Positions 1 to 9,388 of a stretch of DNA of 41,146 nt are shown in pieces. The stretch is from Pseudomonadota bacterium (GTDB lineage: Bacteria > Desulfobacterota > Desulfobacteria > Desulfobacterales > RPRI01). The notes under the pieces were generated by a model, which was given only the letters and a program-made list of their open reading frames with translations, was not told where the DNA came from and made no database searches. The translations under genes and the position numbers were made by a program. The stretch is taken from positions 1 to 41,146 of the forward strand of contig JAHITX010000090.1 in the NCBI GenBank assembly GCA_018817425.1, written 5' to 3'. Numbering within the stretch: the first letter of the stretch is position 1; each line of letters starts with the position of its first letter.

Positions 1-150
1 GATAAAATGCAATCTCCCAAACGGGATAGCGTTGGGCTTCACCAGTGAGGTTGCCGCCACCTGCCCGGACCATGCTCCTTTGCGGGTATTAAACACCAAT
101 GGAAAACCGGTCTTCTTTTCAGAACACATCGTTTTCTCTTGGTGTATCAT
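1..150 (-). CDS. Partial unidentified reading frame running off the left edge
   Basis: A minus-strand frame opens with ATG at 148-150 and stays open to the window edge (50 codons). A purine-rich AGGGAGAG-type ribosome binding site lies just upstream (152-160). The translation starts MIHQEKTMCSEKKTGFPLVF and I do not recognise it. The stretch 1-240 is visibly less AT-rich than the rest of the window, which could mean it is the end of a transferred or mobile element, but I see no transposase, reverse transcriptase or integrase motif. It may also be a chance open frame. Confidence 0.3.
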   Translation of the reverse strand, partial: MIHQEKTMCSEKKTGFPLVFNTRKGAWSGQVAATSLVKPNAIPFGRLHFI

Positions 151-543
151 ATCTCTCCCTTCCACGCCTTCAGTTTATCCCTTTGGTTAATTTGCGAAGC
201 AATCTACGAGCTCCTTATGTTTTTCCCTGCTCCCCATTTTATAACTTGACATAAGACCAGCACAAATAGTATGAATTTATAGAGATTTATGGATATTTTA
301 TATGCTTAAGTATTTAGTATGCTGTGCCGATATTATAACATGGTGCAAATCTTAAATATACAAAGCAGGTACAAAAACCTTAAATGATTCTTATTCGTCA
401 TATCTTACTGCGGGGGGAGGGTTAGACGAATAGCCGTGAATTTGCATTCTTTAATACTCCCTTTTGCCTTTTACTTTATCAGGCTTAAATATCCGTTTTT
501 AAAATACTTAGTGTGGTTTTAATGATACTTGCGGAATTCGAAT
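151..543. other. Gene-free stretch upstream of the envelope cluster
   Basis: No convincing coding frame in either strand. A possible plus-strand promoter is TTGACA (246-251), 18 nt, TATGAA (270-275), which would start transcription about 260 nt before the first gene of the cluster. A G-rich run lies near 412-420. No tRNA-like fold or terminator is seen. Confidence 0.4.
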
Positions 544-1626
544 ATGAAAAATATTAAAATAAATAAGTTATTCCTTTTTATATCTGTTTTGTTTTTATTT
601 CCAACTAATCTTATAGCCGGTATCATTGTCACAGCTAAAGGAATAAGTTTTTTTGAACCTGGAAGAGAAGTTATAGCAAGAGAGAGAGCCATTGATGAAG
701 CTAAAAGAGCTGCTCTGGAACAGGCAATCGGTTCTGCTGTTGAATCAAGTACAACGGTTGAAAATTTTGTTGTGATAAAAGACCAGATATTAAGCAGGAC
801 AGCAGGATATCTTAAAAACATAAAGGTTATCAAAGAAAAAAAAACCGACATTGGGACATTTGAAGTTGAAATCGAAGCGGATGTTGAAACATCGGCAATA
901 CTTGAAGATCTTGACAGATTTAAAAAAGTATTAAGCTGGCAAAAAAATCCCCGTATAAGTATCATAATCGATAAAGATATGGATAAAAAATATCTTCCTT
1001 CAGCCCGGAAATCAGCGTCTATTCTTGCCGATAAACTCAAACAGGGCGGGTTTAAAGTATTTAAATACTCTAAAGACCGTGAGTCTCAGATGGGCCTTTT
1101 GGTCAGCCTGTCTATAGAGCTTTCCTCAAGTCAGTCTTCATATCAGGATATGGATCTTTCAGTAAATGAAATCAGCTTAAGCGCAAACATTTACCGACCT
1201 GATGATGGAGAAATATTAGGCACGTCCAGTGCGGTAAAATCTCTTCCCGGAGAAAACAAGCTTATACTTATCGATAAAGGTGCAAAGTACTGTATTGATT
1301 CGATCTGGACCGACCTTCGGAGCAAGCTTGTACAAATATGGGAAAAAGAGCTTTACAGCGAAAGAGATATAAATATGATTATTAAAAATATCCCTTCTCA
1401 TGATAAAGCTCTTGAAATATCCAATGCTTTTAAATCCGATGTAAGTGGGATTCTTGATGCAAGCCTTGCAGGCTTTAAAAAAGGAACCGCTGAATTTAAT
1501 ATCAAATACAAAGGTTGGCCGGAACACCTGTTAAATGAAATGCAACTGTCATATTTTAAAAGAAAATATTTTAACCCAGCAGTTGAAAAAGTTGAAGGAA
1601 ACAAAATAATTATAAGAATGAATTAA
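544..1626 (+). CDS. Secreted FlgT-N-domain-like protein
   Basis: A 360-residue exported protein. I start it at the ATG at 544, because the only upstream in-frame start is a TTG at 529 and the ATG gives a clean signal peptide (MKNIKINKLFLFISVLFLFP, cleavage near LIA-G). Residues about 26-118 resemble the N-terminal domain of the flagellar outer-membrane protein FlgT: an AxGxxFF start, a long helix with RERAIDEAKRAALEQAIGSA, then VENF and SRTAGYLKNI. The rest (120-360) looks like the FlgT middle/C-terminal mixed fold. No flagellar gene is nearby. It is followed after 20 nt by a CsgG-like lipoprotein gene, so it is probably the first gene of an envelope operon. The exact function is unknown; the family call is by pattern recognition. 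Confidence 0.75.
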   Translation: MKNIKINKLFLFISVLFLFPTNLIAGIIVTAKGISFFEPGREVIARERAIDEAKRAALEQAIGSAVESSTTVENFVVIKDQILSRTAGYLKNIKVIKEKKTDIGTFEVEIEADVETSAILEDLDRFKKVLSWQKNPRISIIIDKDMDKKYLPSARKSASILADKLKQGGFKVFKYSKDRESQMGLLVSLSIELSSSQSSYQDMDLSVNEISLSANIYRPDDGEILGTSSAVKSLPGENKLILIDKGAKYCIDSIWTDLRSKLVQIWEKELYSERDINMIIKNIPSHDKALEISNAFKSDVSGILDASLAGFKKGTAEFNIKYKGWPEHLLNEMQLSYFKRKYFNPAVEKVEGNKIIIRMN

Positions 1627-1646
1627 TATGCAATCGGAGGCTGAAT

Positions 1647-3644
1647 ATGATTAAAAGGGCAATATATGTCGGGCTGATTTTTTTGCTGACTGTTTTCATG
1701 TTTTCTTGTGCTGCAGGAAAAAAGGATTATGAAGTCGGTATGCAATTACGCCAGGCAGGTAAATTTATGGATGCAATTTCCTATTTAGAAAAGGCTATTC
1801 AAAATGAACCGGATAATGCAGACTATAAACAAGCTTTATCGGAACTTAAGGAGAGCGTTATATCCGGGTATGTTGCAAATGCTTCAAAAACATTAAACGC
1901 TAAATCCCCTGTTACAATTGAATCTTTAAATTCAGCCAAATCCATTATATCAAAAGCAAAAGAAATTGATTCAAACCATCCTTCGGTAACAAAACTTTCA
2001 GATGAGATTAATAAATATGAAGAACAAATTATATCAAAAACAAAAAAATTATACGAAGAAGCCAAGACTATGCTGGCAGCGGAAGAATGGCTTGAGGCAA
2101 ATGCCGGCCTGAAACAGATTCAGGAAATATTTCCCAATTATATAGATTCATCCCAGCTTTTAGAGCAAACATCAGAAGAAGGCTCACAAGCTTTTTATAA
2201 CAATGCCAAGGTTCTTTTTGACAAAGATAATTATAAGGGGGCAGCAAAAAATCTTTATGATGCAATTTCCTTGAAACCTGATCACGAGCCTTCTTTGACA
2301 CTACTTACTGTAATAAAACAAAGGGATAATAAAAATTATTTTATTCAAAAAGGCAGACAAGCCGTTTCGGAACAGGATTGGACTACAGCACTTAAGGCAT
2401 ATAATAAAGCTTTGGAATATTCTCCAAACGACGGGACTTTAAAATCACTGATTGCCGCAGTTTCACAAAAACTTGGCACATATTATGTCAAAACAGTCAG
2501 AGACCAGGTGATGGATGGATGGCTTTTTAAGGCTTTCGAAACCTATAACCTGGCATTAAAAAATGTAGATGATCCCAATACAGCAGAATTCAGAAGTGTT
2601 CGAAATGAACTTGCAGCGAAAGCTAGTTCAATGGGCACTATGTTCAAAGATCAGAAAAAATATGGAGCTGCCTGGTTTTGGTATAGTAAGCTCAAAAGTA
2701 TTTCTCCGGATTATCCTGAAATTTTTTCAAATAATCTTGCAATGGAAGATAAGATAAGACAAAGAGTGCAAAAATCTATAGCTGTTTTTGATTTTTCCAG
2801 CCCTTCACAACATAAAGATTCCGGGATCATAGTAGCGAATAACCTCATAACCTACCTTTTTAAGAATGCAAGCGGAGATATCAAGATTCTTGAAAGAGAA
2901 AACTTAAAATCAATATTGGAAGAAATGAAGCTCGGTCAAATTGGAGTTGTTTCCGAGCAAACTGCAAAAGAGATGGGAAGAGTATATGGAATAGATGTCG
3001 CTGTCATGGGAAGTGTTTTACTATACCAGGTAGAAACATCCGTTTCTCAGGGAATAAAAACCACAAGATACCAGATAGGAACGGAAATTCAGGACAATAT
3101 TGAATACCTAAACTGGTCGGCCAGAAATCCCAATCCTACTCCGGGCCAGCTTGCATCTGCGCCTCCGGCAAAAATAACAACGCCTAAATATACTGAAAAA
3201 GATTATTCCGTATCCAATCATAAGAAGGTGGGCTTTGTTCAGCTTTCATTTAGGATTGTTGATGTTAAAACAGGAGAAAATATTCAGGTCAGAACTATTG
3301 AACGTAAGGAAACCGTTGAGGATGATACAAGCGCGGGTCTTCCGGAAGCCAAGGTTAAATACGATCCTCTTGTTATTCCGACAGATACCGAACTTCTTCA
3401 AAAAATGACGAATGAGGTGGTTGCGGAACTTGGCAGAGAAGCCTTAAAACCTTTAAGTAACCTTGAAAAAACATATTTTCAGGATGGTGAACAGTATTTA
3501 AAAAGAAGGGAAAGGCTTTTGGCTGCAGAGAGTTTTGTTAACTCCATTTTCGATGAAAAAATGAAAATGATTTTAGGATCTCCTCTTACAAAAAAAGCAA
3601 TGGAGCATCTTGATAATATCTTTCGTAACTATAAAGAGAATTAA
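1647..3644 (+). CDS. TPR and CsgG-like domain lipoprotein
   Basis: A 665-residue protein with a type II signal peptide: hydrophobic residues 5-19 and a lipobox FMFSC that would lipidate Cys21. Residues about 25-370 are helical repeats of TPR character (for example AISYLEKAIQNEPDN and ALKAYNKALEYSPND). Residues about 377-470 match the CsgG / curli-secretin-like fold: IAVFDFSS at the start, ILERENLKSILEEMKLGQ near 413, GVVSEQ, then IDVAVMGSVLLY near 450. CsgG is an outer-membrane export channel, and related folds occur in LpoB-type lipoproteins, so channel activity cannot be assumed. A GGAGG ribosome site lies 6-7 nt before the ATG. The stop is immediately followed by the next gene, consistent with co-translation. 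Confidence 0.78.
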   Translation: MIKRAIYVGLIFLLTVFMFSCAAGKKDYEVGMQLRQAGKFMDAISYLEKAIQNEPDNADYKQALSELKESVISGYVANASKTLNAKSPVTIESLNSAKSIISKAKEIDSNHPSVTKLSDEINKYEEQIISKTKKLYEEAKTMLAAEEWLEANAGLKQIQEIFPNYIDSSQLLEQTSEEGSQAFYNNAKVLFDKDNYKGAAKNLYDAISLKPDHEPSLTLLTVIKQRDNKNYFIQKGRQAVSEQDWTTALKAYNKALEYSPNDGTLKSLIAAVSQKLGTYYVKTVRDQVMDGWLFKAFETYNLALKNVDDPNTAEFRSVRNELAAKASSMGTMFKDQKKYGAAWFWYSKLKSISPDYPEIFSNNLAMEDKIRQRVQKSIAVFDFSSPSQHKDSGIIVANNLITYLFKNASGDIKILERENLKSILEEMKLGQIGVVSEQTAKEMGRVYGIDVAVMGSVLLYQVETSVSQGIKTTRYQIGTEIQDNIEYLNWSARNPNPTPGQLASAPPAKITTPKYTEKDYSVSNHKKVGFVQLSFRIVDVKTGENIQVRTIERKETVEDDTSAGLPEAKVKYDPLVIPTDTELLQKMTNEVVAELGREALKPLSNLEKTYFQDGEQYLKRRERLLAAESFVNSIFDEKMKMILGSPLTKKAMEHLDNIFRNYKEN

Positions 3645-3662
3645 TTGGTAGGAGTAAGAAAT

Positions 3663-5693
3663 TTGTTGATGAAAAGATTATCTTGCCTGCTGTCAATATC
3701 AGCCTGTTTATTGCTTATATTAGCTCATTATTCTTATGCTGCGCAGAAAAAGATTTTGGCAATTTTTAACCTTTCCGCAACAAATATCGAAGCCATGGGT
3801 TGCAATGGAGAAATTCTTCAGGCGCTTATTTCATCTATTGAAACCGACAAGAGCATTGATCTGTTGCCGAGAAGAGAAATTGAGGAGGTGCTTTATATAT
3901 CAGATATTGTTTTGGATAACTCTGAAAAAGCCGTGATTGAGGCAGGAAAAGCACTCGGAATAAATTTTGTTGTTTTTGGAGAAGTAACTAAAAAAGGATC
4001 TTTAATAATAGCACGTCTTAATTTGATGGATATTGAAGGTAAAACTATTATAAACAACTGGAGTGTTGTTTTCCCGAACAGCAATTCCATTCTAAAAAAA
4101 ATCCCTGAAATTGCAAAAGAGATCGGCGCTTCTCTTTCAAATCGAAAAAAAGCATCAACTATATCAGTAACTGAGACAGAATCGCTCCCATCATTAGATC
4201 TCGATTATCTCAATGTACTAAATGAAGGCGATTCGGTTGGTTTATCATGGAAAATAACTACCCAAAAATCACCAATATCCTGCAATATTTATCGTTCGGA
4301 AAACAGAAAAGGCCCTTACCAGTTTGTGGGCAAAACATCAGATACATATTTTAAAGACACCACGGTTAAGAAAGGGCAGTCATATTACTACAATATCGGA
4401 ATAATTCATGGAATCGAACCGGAGGTAAAAAGCTCTCACACTGCACAGATTTCAAATGTAGGGCAAAGAATACCGCATCCTCCTCTGGTTATGGGTATAA
4501 AAGGTTATATCAAAAGAGTGGGTATCAATTTAGTTCCATCTCTTAAAAATGAACAGGAATACTTTAATATAATAAAATATACTTTATACCGCCAGAAAAG
4601 TCCAAATGACTGGGAACATATCAAAACAATTGATTTGAAAAACAGGACAGAAACCAACCCGGTCTTGACAGTGTTTGATGAAAAAGATTTAAAAGATGGA
4701 ACAAATTATACTTATGCACTTTCAAGCACGGATGATTCAAATATCGAAAGCCCCCGTTCCGACCCTGTTTCGGTTTCTACAGTACAAACTCCTGTATTAA
4801 CTCTTGAGAAAGATAATCTATTAAGAAAAATAACGCTTTCCTGGAAATTTATTGAAAGCGCATCTGGTTATAATGTATACAGAAAAATTGATAACACGTC
4901 CTGGGAAAAAATAACCGATATCAAAGAAATCTTAACAACAAATTTTGCTGATGTACAAAACATGTCCGATGGGCAGCAGTATTTTTATCATATCACGGCA
5001 TATGACGATAAAAAGGAATCCGGCCCATCAAACGAAGTTAATGGAAAAACAAAGGACCTCCCCTCGTTTCCTGAAAATTTGCAATCTCAAGGTGTTTTTG
5101 CTAAATCAGTTAAAATAACATGGACTGCTTTAGAAGACCCGGATCTTGGCGGTTACAACATTTACAGGGGCATTGATTGTAATAATTTACAAAAAATTGC
5201 TTCAATTAAAAATTACAGATCAAACACTTATCTTGACAAAGGAGATGTCTTAACACCTTTTGAAGATGGCAAGATTTATTTCTATGCGGCAGCATGTTTC
5301 AACCTGTTTGATACCGAAGGAAAACTGAGCAAATGTATTAAGGCGGAGACAAAACCAAGACCGGCATCAGTTAAAGTACTGACGGCATCAGCTGCATCGG
5401 ACCATATTGTTATAAGTTGGAAAGAAAATTTTGAAACCGATATAGCAGTAAATCATTTATATAGAAAAGATGATCAAGCGTCATGGTCTAACTTGCAGGC
5501 GTTATCACCTGTTCAACTATGGTCTGAGATACAGCAGTTAAAACCGGGTCAGACTGATTATAAGGACTTTGACCTTAAAGCGGGAGGAAGTTACAGTTAC
5601 AGAATTATTTCAGAAGATAAAGACGGTCTTGAAAGTGATCCTGCGGAAACTCAGCCTGTGGCAAGTCCGATAGCAAACAAAGAGCAGTATTAA
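3663..5693 (+). CDS. CsgG-like protein with five fibronectin type III-like modules
   Basis: An exported protein of about 675 residues. The AGGAG at 3650-3654 is 8 nt from a TTG at 3663, which I use; an ATG at 3669 is the alternative. The signal peptide ends near SYAAQ. Residues about 25-170 carry a second CsgG/TolB-N-like module (KKILAIFNLSATN, LLPRREIEEVL, GINFVVFGEVTKKG). After that come five modules of about 90-100 residues with the FN3-like pattern ISWK...YNIYR...YFY: about 170-262, 268-371, 372-464, 464-561 and 562-675. FN3 arrays usually mediate extracellular contacts. It begins right after the lipoprotein stop, so the two are probably coupled. No known gene symbol. Confidence 0.72.
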   Translation: MLMKRLSCLLSISACLLLILAHYSYAAQKKILAIFNLSATNIEAMGCNGEILQALISSIETDKSIDLLPRREIEEVLYISDIVLDNSEKAVIEAGKALGINFVVFGEVTKKGSLIIARLNLMDIEGKTIINNWSVVFPNSNSILKKIPEIAKEIGASLSNRKKASTISVTETESLPSLDLDYLNVLNEGDSVGLSWKITTQKSPISCNIYRSENRKGPYQFVGKTSDTYFKDTTVKKGQSYYYNIGIIHGIEPEVKSSHTAQISNVGQRIPHPPLVMGIKGYIKRVGINLVPSLKNEQEYFNIIKYTLYRQKSPNDWEHIKTIDLKNRTETNPVLTVFDEKDLKDGTNYTYALSSTDDSNIESPRSDPVSVSTVQTPVLTLEKDNLLRKITLSWKFIESASGYNVYRKIDNTSWEKITDIKEILTTNFADVQNMSDGQQYFYHITAYDDKKESGPSNEVNGKTKDLPSFPENLQSQGVFAKSVKITWTALEDPDLGGYNIYRGIDCNNLQKIASIKNYRSNTYLDKGDVLTPFEDGKIYFYAAACFNLFDTEGKLSKCIKAETKPRPASVKVLTASAASDHIVISWKENFETDIAVNHLYRKDDQASWSNLQALSPVQLWSEIQQLKPGQTDYKDFDLKAGGSYSYRIISEDKDGLESDPAETQPVASPIANKEQY

Positions 5694-5740
5694 GTAAAGT
5701 ATTTGCTATATGACTTTTCAATTTATTTATCCGTGAATAT

Positions 5741-8700
5741 ATGAAATTGATTAAAAAATTGTTGTTCTGGACAACGTTCTGGAGCGGGATTCTTTTAATA
5801 ATTGCTCTGCTTATATCGCTTTTATTGCCACATATTATAAGCACTAAAGATCTTAAAACCAAAATAGTGGAGCAGGTTTCTTTCAGGATAGGCTATAAGC
5901 TCAAGCTCCACGATGTCGATATTTTACTATTTCCCCGACTTCACGCCGATATAAGAAACGCAGCAATATCGGTACCCGGTAATTTTTCAGTAAACATAAA
6001 CAGTGTCAAAGCATACCCTAAAATCTGGCCACTTCTTACCGGGGATATTAATATTTATAAGCTGTATATTGATAGCCTCAACATAAAAATAAATATTCCT
6101 GAAAAACTTCTTAATGAAAACGATTTTCAGATAAATACTGCTTTACGAAAAGTAGAAAAAAAGTTGTATGATTTTATCAGGAGCCGAACTGTTGAAAAAA
6201 CTGATATAGTTGTTGAAATCAGCAACGGTAATGTAGGGCTTTATAACGGTAGGCATCTTCGTTTCAATTTTACCAGTATATTTTCCCACATTATACTAAA
6301 ACCAAAACATATCAAAATAGCATTAGATGCTAAATCAAATATTACAGATAGTATATCGATAAAAAGCCAATATTACCCTGATAATACAAAAACTAAAGGA
6401 AATATCAGATTAAATAACTTAAATCCCAAACTGCTTTTTTCTTATCTTTATCCTGATTCTGATTTAAAGATTGATAATTCAAAAGCGGATTTAAGATTAT
6501 ATTTTTCGAAAAAAGGAGTTTTGAATTATTACTCAAACTTCGAAGGTGAAATCCCGGTTCTTTCGTTTAAAAGAAATAATGAAAATTTGATTCTAAAAAG
6601 CAGACATCTTTCCGGAAATATAAATATAAATGGAGAGAGAACTTCAATAAATATTGAAAAGCTGATTCTTGATAACACCGGCTCAATTTTTTCAGGAAAA
6701 TATATTGTACATATGCCGGATTCTTCGGTGCAGCTTGATCTTAAAGGAAAAGATATAGATATTAAAGATACAGGCAAGATTGCTCTTTTTCTTACAGGGA
6801 ACTCACCTACACCCCAATCGATATTTAATGTTTTAAAAGAGGGGAAAGTTCCGTCAATAAACATAACTGCCAAAGTACCCAATATTTCTGAGCTGGGAAA
6901 TATAAAGAACATATCTATAAAAGGAAAAGCTTTAAACATTAAATTATCTGTACCCAAACCATCGCTGCTGATTGAAGATATAAAGGCCGATGTAATGGTT
7001 TCGGGAGGAATCCTGGAGGCAAAAAATGCGGAAGGCAGGCTTGGAAATTCCATTGCTCAAAATGGAACTTTTAAACTTAGTCTTTTAGAAGACCATCATT
7101 TGCTTTACCTTGATGCTTTAGTGCATGCCGATCTTTCTCCACTTCCATCCATTCTTAAGCAGGTTGTTAAAAATGAGAGTTTTTTAAATGAGCTTTACTT
7201 AATAAAACAATGCGAAGGAAAAGCAGAAGGTAAATTAACTATAGATGACAAACCTGGGTCATATTTTCTAAAAGTGGATGTTTCAAAATTTGATGTAAAA
7301 GGTGTTTATAACCGTTTTTTAAATCCAATTTCTGTTAGCGGAAACAAGTTCTTTTTGGATAATTCAGTTCTTAAATTTACTGCTGCCAAAGCTATTTCCG
7401 GAAAAACTATTGTTTCAAATCTGTCTGCCGGGTTTAGTTTTGATAAAGATGATTCATTTAAAATTTTATCCGGGAAAACAACCATAGACTCCAAAGAGGT
7501 AAATCAGATTTTATTACCTTTTATAACTTATCAAAATTTGGGAAAACAACTTAATATCAAAAAAGGAACGGTTTCCTTAAATAATGTTGAATTAAAGGGC
7601 CCCCTTTTCATTCCTGCCAAATGGGTATTAACAACAGACGGCATAATGGAAAATATGATCGTTGATTGCAAATCAGTTTTTAAAGAAGCAATTAACATAA
7701 CAAACCTTAAATTTAGTGCTTCCCAAAACAACAGCTATCTTTATATAAAAGTTATTGACGCTAACTTAAGAAAAACTTTTATCCCGGATCTTTCTGCAGA
7801 ATTTGGGCTTGTAAAGAACTACCCCTTTAAAATTAAATCAAAACAAGCGCTAATAGATGTTAAAGAGATTAATTTGTTTACGCCGTATTTTCAATTACCA
7901 AAAACTGCCCAGGAAGAAATCAATATTCAAAAAGGAACTGCCAAATTATATAGCTTTGACTTAAAAGGGCCTTTATTAAATACTGATAAATGGCGTTTTG
8001 CAACTGCCGGCAAAATAGAAAATATGCTTGTTGATTATGAGTCTGTTTTAAAAGAACCTTTTAATATAGCAACTTTAGATTTTAGCGCATCCCGTAATTT
8101 AACAGCTAAAGGGCGTTTTGAAAGTAAATATAATATTGAATATGGATCTATTTCATCAGGCAAAAGCCATGCGACAATAAAAGGTGATATCAGCTTATCG
8201 CAAAAAGAATCGCGAGTGGATATTAGCGCTTTTTGTAAATCTCTATACTGGTTGGATATAAAAGAGATGATAAATCAGCCCGCTTTTAAAAGCTGTCCGG
8301 CAAAAAAATCTTTGAGTCCATTTGTAAAAGGCATTATCCGGGCGCATATAGATAGTTTTATATATGACGATTATGTGCTAAGCCCTGTTAATGCAGACAT
8401 CTTATTCGGACAAAAGAACATAAGTATTGTTGTTTCTGAAGCAAATATTTGTGGAATTTCATTGACCGGGAAAATTGAATCATGCCCAACAAAAGTAGAA
8501 TTTACAATAAATCCATTTGCAAAAGAGCAAGAGATTGAACCTTGTCTCAAATGCTTCTGGGAAGGCAAGCATCTTGCGACAGGGACTTATAATCTTAAAA
8601 GCAATATTTATTCAAAAGGAGAAGGAAAAGAAGTCTCAAAGCTGCTTTACGGAACTCTTGAATTTAATGCGAAAAAAGGAAGAATATACAGGCTTGGATT

Positions 8701-9166
8701 TCTTTCAAAGATTTTTGCTCTGCTCAATGTTACAGAAATATTTCGAGGCAAGCTTCCTGATCTTATAGGAGAAGGTTTTGCCTATAATACAATGATTATA
8801 GATGGAAAACTTGATAAAGGAAATTTTGTTGTAAGTAAATTTGTAATTGACGGCGCTTCAATGGCAATAGTTTGTACCGGTAATATGGATATTAGTAATG
8901 ACAGGGCAGATCTTATTGTTTTGATTTCACCTTTTAAAACCTTTGATCTTATAATTAAATATATTCCTGTGTTAAGCCAGATTCTGGATGGGAATATACT
9001 ATCTATCCCTTTCAGAGTAGTTGGCAAACTCGAAGATCCGGATGTTATTCCGCTTTCGCCTACGGCAGTTGGAACCGGCTTGATGAATATACTGCAAAGA
9101 ACTATATCCCTTCCTGTTAAAATAATGCAGCCTGTCTCTCCGAAAAAAGAAGTTTTGTTAAAATAA
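5741..9166 (+). CDS. AsmA-family (AsmA/YhdP-like) giant envelope protein
   Basis: 1141 residues with one N-terminal membrane anchor (about 12-32) and then a very long beta-rich periplasmic region. The first 110 residues have the AsmA pattern: VEQVSFRIGYKLKLHDVDI, LFPRLHADIRNAAISVPGNF, then VKAYPKIWPLLTGDINIYKL. The last about 190 residues have the AsmA/YhdP C-terminal pattern, with FNAKKGRIYRLGFLSKIFAL and DISNDRADLIVLISPFKTFD. Members of this family bridge inner and outer membranes and move phospholipid. An internal tandem duplication of about 100 residues is visible (564-662 and 685-786, sharing KGT...LKGPL...KW and SAS(Q/R)N). It lies 47 nt after the FN3 gene and may be in the same operon. 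It ends one base from a converging small gene. Confidence 0.8.
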   Translation: MKLIKKLLFWTTFWSGILLIIALLISLLLPHIISTKDLKTKIVEQVSFRIGYKLKLHDVDILLFPRLHADIRNAAISVPGNFSVNINSVKAYPKIWPLLTGDINIYKLYIDSLNIKINIPEKLLNENDFQINTALRKVEKKLYDFIRSRTVEKTDIVVEISNGNVGLYNGRHLRFNFTSIFSHIILKPKHIKIALDAKSNITDSISIKSQYYPDNTKTKGNIRLNNLNPKLLFSYLYPDSDLKIDNSKADLRLYFSKKGVLNYYSNFEGEIPVLSFKRNNENLILKSRHLSGNININGERTSINIEKLILDNTGSIFSGKYIVHMPDSSVQLDLKGKDIDIKDTGKIALFLTGNSPTPQSIFNVLKEGKVPSINITAKVPNISELGNIKNISIKGKALNIKLSVPKPSLLIEDIKADVMVSGGILEAKNAEGRLGNSIAQNGTFKLSLLEDHHLLYLDALVHADLSPLPSILKQVVKNESFLNELYLIKQCEGKAEGKLTIDDKPGSYFLKVDVSKFDVKGVYNRFLNPISVSGNKFFLDNSVLKFTAAKAISGKTIVSNLSAGFSFDKDDSFKILSGKTTIDSKEVNQILLPFITYQNLGKQLNIKKGTVSLNNVELKGPLFIPAKWVLTTDGIMENMIVDCKSVFKEAINITNLKFSASQNNSYLYIKVIDANLRKTFIPDLSAEFGLVKNYPFKIKSKQALIDVKEINLFTPYFQLPKTAQEEINIQKGTAKLYSFDLKGPLLNTDKWRFATAGKIENMLVDYESVLKEPFNIATLDFSASRNLTAKGRFESKYNIEYGSISSGKSHATIKGDISLSQKESRVDISAFCKSLYWLDIKEMINQPAFKSCPAKKSLSPFVKGIIRAHIDSFIYDDYVLSPVNADILFGQKNISIVVSEANICGISLTGKIESCPTKVEFTINPFAKEQEIEPCLKCFWEGKHLATGTYNLKSNIYSKGEGKEVSKLLYGTLEFNAKKGRIYRLGFLSKIFALLNVTEIFRGKLPDLIGEGFAYNTMIIDGKLDKGNFVVSKFVIDGASMAIVCTGNMDISNDRADLIVLISPFKTFDLIIKYIPVLSQILDGNILSIPFRVVGKLEDPDVIPLSPTAVGTGLMNILQRTISLPVKIMQPVSPKKEVLLK

Positions 9167-9167
9167 A

Positions 9168-9332
9168 TTAATCCATACAAATAGCGGTTTCAATTTCGCG
9201 GATGTTATTTAATGTATCATTTTTTTCTTTTTCGGAAAGGTCTGCGTTGTTAAGGCGTATTTTCAGGGCAAGAAGAATCATTTCATTTCTGTATTGCTCA
9301 CAAGTGTATTTATTGTTTTTATCTTCTTTCAT
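9168..9332 (-). CDS. Small acidic/lysine-rich protein, 54 residues
   Basis: An open frame from ATG 9330-9332 to TAA 9168-9170. The protein begins MKEDKNNKYTCEQYRNEMIL and continues through LSEKEK and an IREIETAI helix, so it is predicted to be almost entirely helical, with Cys11 and Cys52. It fits exactly between the stop of the AsmA-family gene (one base gap, converging) and the next minus-strand gene, and the composition is like a real soluble protein. The upstream ribosome site is weak. Function unknown; I would expect homologues in related Desulfobacterota, but have not tested this. Confidence 0.6.
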   Translation of the reverse strand: MKEDKNNKYTCEQYRNEMILLALKIRLNNADLSEKEKNDTLNNIREIETAICMD

Positions 9333-9388
9333 AATCTATAAAACTCTGAAATTAAAAACAGAGAGCATAATATATCCACCATCATTGA

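Noticed and set aside
519-1040. Minus-strand open frame of 173 codons
   Set aside because: It lies entirely opposite the FlgT-like gene, shows no domain pattern, and has no ribosome site.
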